From assembly GCA_043739325.1 (NCBI GenBank), contig JAYUFK010000029.1:1-7268 (forward strand): a stretch of DNA of 7,268 nt, written 5' to 3'. Positions 4,841 through 7,268 of this stretch are shown here, piece by piece. Below the pieces are notes generated by a model. That model did no database searches. It saw only the letters and a list, made by a program, of their open reading frames with translations, and had not been told where the DNA came from. Both the position numbers and the translations under genes were made by a program. Source of the stretch: Roseiarcus sp043739325. GTDB taxonomy: Bacteria; Pseudomonadota; Alphaproteobacteria; Rhizobiales; Beijerinckiaceae. Each line of letters starts with the position of its first letter. The stretch's first letter is position 1.

Positions 4841-7237
4841 ATGACCGCCCCGGTCAAACTCCTAGAGCTAATTGAATTATTTAAGCAAAATATTGAAGAC
4901 TATAAGGGAGCTAAGTTTAACGAAACTCAAGCACGGATCCAATTTATTGACCCGATGCTCGAGCTGTTAGGATGGGACATTAACAATAAGCAACGATATG
5001 CGGAGGCATATAAAGATGTTATTCATGAGGATGCGTTAAAAATTGGTGGAAATACCAAAGCGCCAGATTATTCGTTTCGTGTTGGAGGGGTCAGAAAGTT
5101 CTTCCTGGAGGCAAAGAAGCCGTCGATAAATATTAAAGACGACGTCAGCGCGGCGTTTCAACTCCGGCGATATGGATGGAGCGCCAAGCTTCCCCTTTCT
5201 ATCCTCACTGATTTTGAAGAGTTGGCGGTCTATGACTGTCGCGTAAAGCCGGAAACAAATGACAAGGCTAGCACGGCGCGAGTTAAGTATTATACGATTA
5301 ATGAATACGTCGAGAAATGGGACGAGCTTGTCGCTATATTCTCGAAAGAGTCTATCCAAAAAGGCGCTTTTGACAAATACGCAGACGATTCAAAAAAGAA
5401 GCGTGGTACTGCGGAAGTTGACGAAGCATTTTTGGCCGAAATCGAGGGATGGAGAGAGACGCTCGCGCATGACATAGCGCGTCGAAACAAGACTCTATCG
5501 ATTCGAGAGTTGAACGCCGCGGTTCAGCGCATCATCGATCGAATTGTATTCCTTCGAATCGCGGAGGATAGAGGTATCGAGCCATATGGTCGACTAGGCC
5601 AATTAAAGGAAAAGAAGAACACCTATGCCGAATTGGCCGACATTTTCAGACGAGCCGACGAAGGGTATAATTCCGGGCTGTTCCATTTTCGAGCCGGCGA
5701 CGAAGCTACCGATACACTTGATACTTTTACTTTAGGCCTTTCGATCGACGACAAGGTAATAAAGAATATCATCAAAAGCCTTTACTATCCTGACAGCCCT
5801 TACGAATTTAGCGTTTTCTCCGGTGATATTCTCGGTCAGGTTTACGAACAATTTCTCGGAACAGTTATCAGACTATCGGGCAAGAACGCGATCGTCGAGG
5901 AAAAGCCCGAGGTAAAAAAAGCCGGGGGTGTCTACTACACCCCAACTTATATCGTCGAAAGCATTGTAAAGGCGACCCTTGGTCAAACACTGTCGGAAAA
6001 GACACCTGCGCAGGCTTCGGGCTTGGATGCCAGAGTTACGAATCCAGCCCCGATACGAGTGTTGGACCCCGCATGCGGCTCAGGTTCGTTTCTCATAGTA
6101 GCTTACCAATTTCTACTAGATTGGTATCGAGCGCAATATTTGAAAGACGATCCGCAAAAGTACGCGAGAGGTAAGGAACCGAAGTTGTATCAAGCAAAGG
6201 GAAGCTGGCGACTTACTATTGCTGAAAAAAGAAGGATCCTTTTGACGCACATTTTTGGAGTGGACATTGACACCCAAGCAACCGAGGTCACTAAGCTATC
6301 TCTGTTGCTAAAGGTTTTAGAACATGAAAGCGGCGACGCCATCGCAACCCAAATGGATTTGTTCAAGAGCCGGGTTCTTCCCGATCTAGGAAAAAACATA
6401 AAGTGCGGAAATTCTATTATCATCAGCGACTTTTTTGACGAAACGACACCATCTTTTTTTGGCAATGAAGAAGTTTACCGGATCAATGCGTTTGATTGGC
6501 CTGTTGAATTTCCCTTCATAAAAAAGGATGGCGGATTCGACGTTGTTCTTGGCAACCCACCTTGGATTTCGCTAACAGGAAAATTCCGCAATGAGGTGTA
6601 TTGTAAGGAAGAGCGCGACTATTTAATACGTCGCTATTCCGGCAATTCCTATATGCCGAATATGTACGAGTATTTCATTTCAGCGGGTTTGAAACTGCTT
6701 AAAGGGACGGGCGTTTTCAGCTTCGTAGTGCCCGATCGATTCGGTTACAATGATCAGTTCATCAGTCTGCGGCGACGAATTCTGGAAGATTTTCGCCTGG
6801 AGTCCGTGCGATATCGCGCGCCATTTCCCGGCGTGACTGCGGACACTCTCATTTTTTCGATTGCTGGCGGGGAGCAAGCAAAAAGTGGCTTCGTCGAAAT
6901 TGGGGAGTTTGGAAAACTTGCGACCCGGGTCGAGGAATCCACCCTGTCCAACGATTCTCGACATCGCTTTCTTTCAGTTGGATCGCGAATCGAGAGCGAA
7001 ATTATCGATCACATAAAAGCTCTGCCGCACGTGAGGCCACTCGCTGCGATCGCCGCGACCACTTCTGGTTTCGATGGGAAAAGCGCGATGATAACCAGGG
7101 AGAGAGCATCTCGAAGTCAACGCCCTATCTTGAAGGGCGAGTCAATAATCAAGTATCAGGTAATCTCGGAGTGTAACTACCCACCCCCTTGCCACGCGGG
7201 TCAATCTCTGAATCCATGGTGGCATGAATCGCACTGA
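4841..7237 (+). CDS. Type IIG restriction-modification protein, C-terminus lost at an IS
   Basis: A single-chain enzyme of the Eco57I-like type that cuts DNA and methylates adenine (N6) using S-adenosylmethionine. The N-terminal nuclease domain shows the PD-(D/E)xK pattern: APDYSF (74-79, Asp76) and FFLEAKKP (87-94, Glu90 and Lys92), after ETQARIQFIDPMLELLGWD (28-46). A helical connector follows (about 195-345). The methyltransferase has GGVYYTP (362-368), SAM-binding motif I DPACGSGSF (409-417), GVDID (473-477) and the catalytic NPPW (572-575). The target-recognition domain starts about 730 (TTSGFDGKSAMITRER, then ILKGESIIKYQ) but ends at 798, whereas full relatives usually run to about 1000 or more residues. 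The last 20 or so residues are read from the IS. The start is the ATG at 4841 with AGGAA six bases upstream. It is visibly AT-richer than its flanks, suggesting horizontal transfer. No separate control gene is seen. Confidence 0.88.
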   Translation: MTAPVKLLELIELFKQNIEDYKGAKFNETQARIQFIDPMLELLGWDINNKQRYAEAYKDVIHEDALKIGGNTKAPDYSFRVGGVRKFFLEAKKPSINIKDDVSAAFQLRRYGWSAKLPLSILTDFEELAVYDCRVKPETNDKASTARVKYYTINEYVEKWDELVAIFSKESIQKGAFDKYADDSKKKRGTAEVDEAFLAEIEGWRETLAHDIARRNKTLSIRELNAAVQRIIDRIVFLRIAEDRGIEPYGRLGQLKEKKNTYAELADIFRRADEGYNSGLFHFRAGDEATDTLDTFTLGLSIDDKVIKNIIKSLYYPDSPYEFSVFSGDILGQVYEQFLGTVIRLSGKNAIVEEKPEVKKAGGVYYTPTYIVESIVKATLGQTLSEKTPAQASGLDARVTNPAPIRVLDPACGSGSFLIVAYQFLLDWYRAQYLKDDPQKYARGKEPKLYQAKGSWRLTIAEKRRILLTHIFGVDIDTQATEVTKLSLLLKVLEHESGDAIATQMDLFKSRVLPDLGKNIKCGNSIIISDFFDETTPSFFGNEEVYRINAFDWPVEFPFIKKDGGFDVVLGNPPWISLTGKFRNEVYCKEERDYLIRRYSGNSYMPNMYEYFISAGLKLLKGTGVFSFVVPDRFGYNDQFISLRRRILEDFRLESVRYRAPFPGVTADTLIFSIAGGEQAKSGFVEIGEFGKLATRVEESTLSNDSRHRFLSVGSRIESEIIDHIKALPHVRPLAAIAATTSGFDGKSAMITRERASRSQRPILKGESIIKYQVISECNYPPPCHAGQSLNPWWHESH

Positions 7238-7268
7238 TTTGCAGGAGCTCAGCAAGGAGCAGTTGATT
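7173..7268 (+). mobile_element. Left end of an insertion sequence, probably IS66 family (partial)
   Basis: The restriction-modification reading loses its family pattern after about 7159, and the sequence switches to GC-rich DNA. GTAA occurs at 7160 and again at 7173 (GTAACTACCCACCC); IS66-family ends commonly begin GTAA, so either could be the left tip. The transposase start lies about 50-65 bases in, a usual distance. The right end, its inverted repeat and the target duplication are outside the window, so the exact boundary is unknown. Confidence 0.5.
7224..7268 (+). CDS. IS66-type transposase, first 15 codons (runs off the window)
   Basis: ATG at 7224 opens MNRTDLQELSKEQLI, still open at the window end. 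A start with D-L-x-x-L-S-K-E-Q-L-I is typical of the single large transposase (TnpC type) of alphaproteobacterial IS66-like elements, which is followed in relatives by a coiled, Gln/Ala-rich region. Only this opening can be seen, so the family is tentative. The start overlaps the readthrough end of the interrupted restriction-modification frame (stop at 7235-7237). Confidence 0.55.
   Translation, partial: MNRTDLQELSKEQLI

Overview
The window looks like chromosomal DNA from a high-GC alphaproteobacterium, most likely of the Bradyrhizobium/Rhodopseudomonas/Nitrobacter type. The reasons are codon bias toward G/C at third positions, a clearly recognisable purU, a DUF4239 (bestrophin-like) gene and small phage-type genes of styles common in that group. 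The genus is an inference. The window mixes one intact housekeeping gene with broken genes, phage-like small genes and an AT-rich restriction-modification gene that runs into an insertion sequence, so it reads as an eroding accessory region.

Layout. (1) 53-412 (+): the C-terminal end of an LssY_C-like protein with no usable start. It converges on purU with a short overlap. (2) 404-1267 (-): intact purU, formyltetrahydrofolate deformylase. (3) 1382-2171 (-): a DUF4239 membrane protein gene carrying two frameshifts, a pseudogene unless these are sequencing errors. (4) 2172-2712: about 540 bases without a convincing gene, containing an AT-rich patch and one doubtful 38-codon ORF. (5) 2713-3932: two divergent pairs of small genes. 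On the minus strand are a 69-aa protein and an overlapping 80-aa two-helix membrane protein. On the plus strand are a 150-aa protein resembling small phage packaging or DNA-binding proteins and an 88-aa atypical XRE-like regulator. The 53-base divergent gap holds two overlapping perfect inverted repeats. (6) 4075-4566 (-): an unrecognised 163-aa protein. (7) 4841-7237 (+): a single-chain type IIG (Eco57I-like) restriction-methylation gene, much more AT-rich than its surroundings, with nuclease and methyltransferase motifs in place but its target-recognition domain cut off. (8) About 7173-7268 (+): the left end of an insertion sequence, probably IS66 family, whose transposase starts at 7224 and leaves the window.

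How it fits together. Only purU has a clear metabolic role (formate release from 10-formyl-THF for purine synthesis and one-carbon balance). The 2713-3932 genes look like a prophage or island remnant. The type IIG gene was probably acquired horizontally as a defence gene and then inactivated, or at least stripped of its specificity domain, by the insertion sequence. I did not find a convincing undescribed multi-gene system. The most unusual local signals are the nested inverted repeats at 3161-3203 and the truncated restriction-modification gene.
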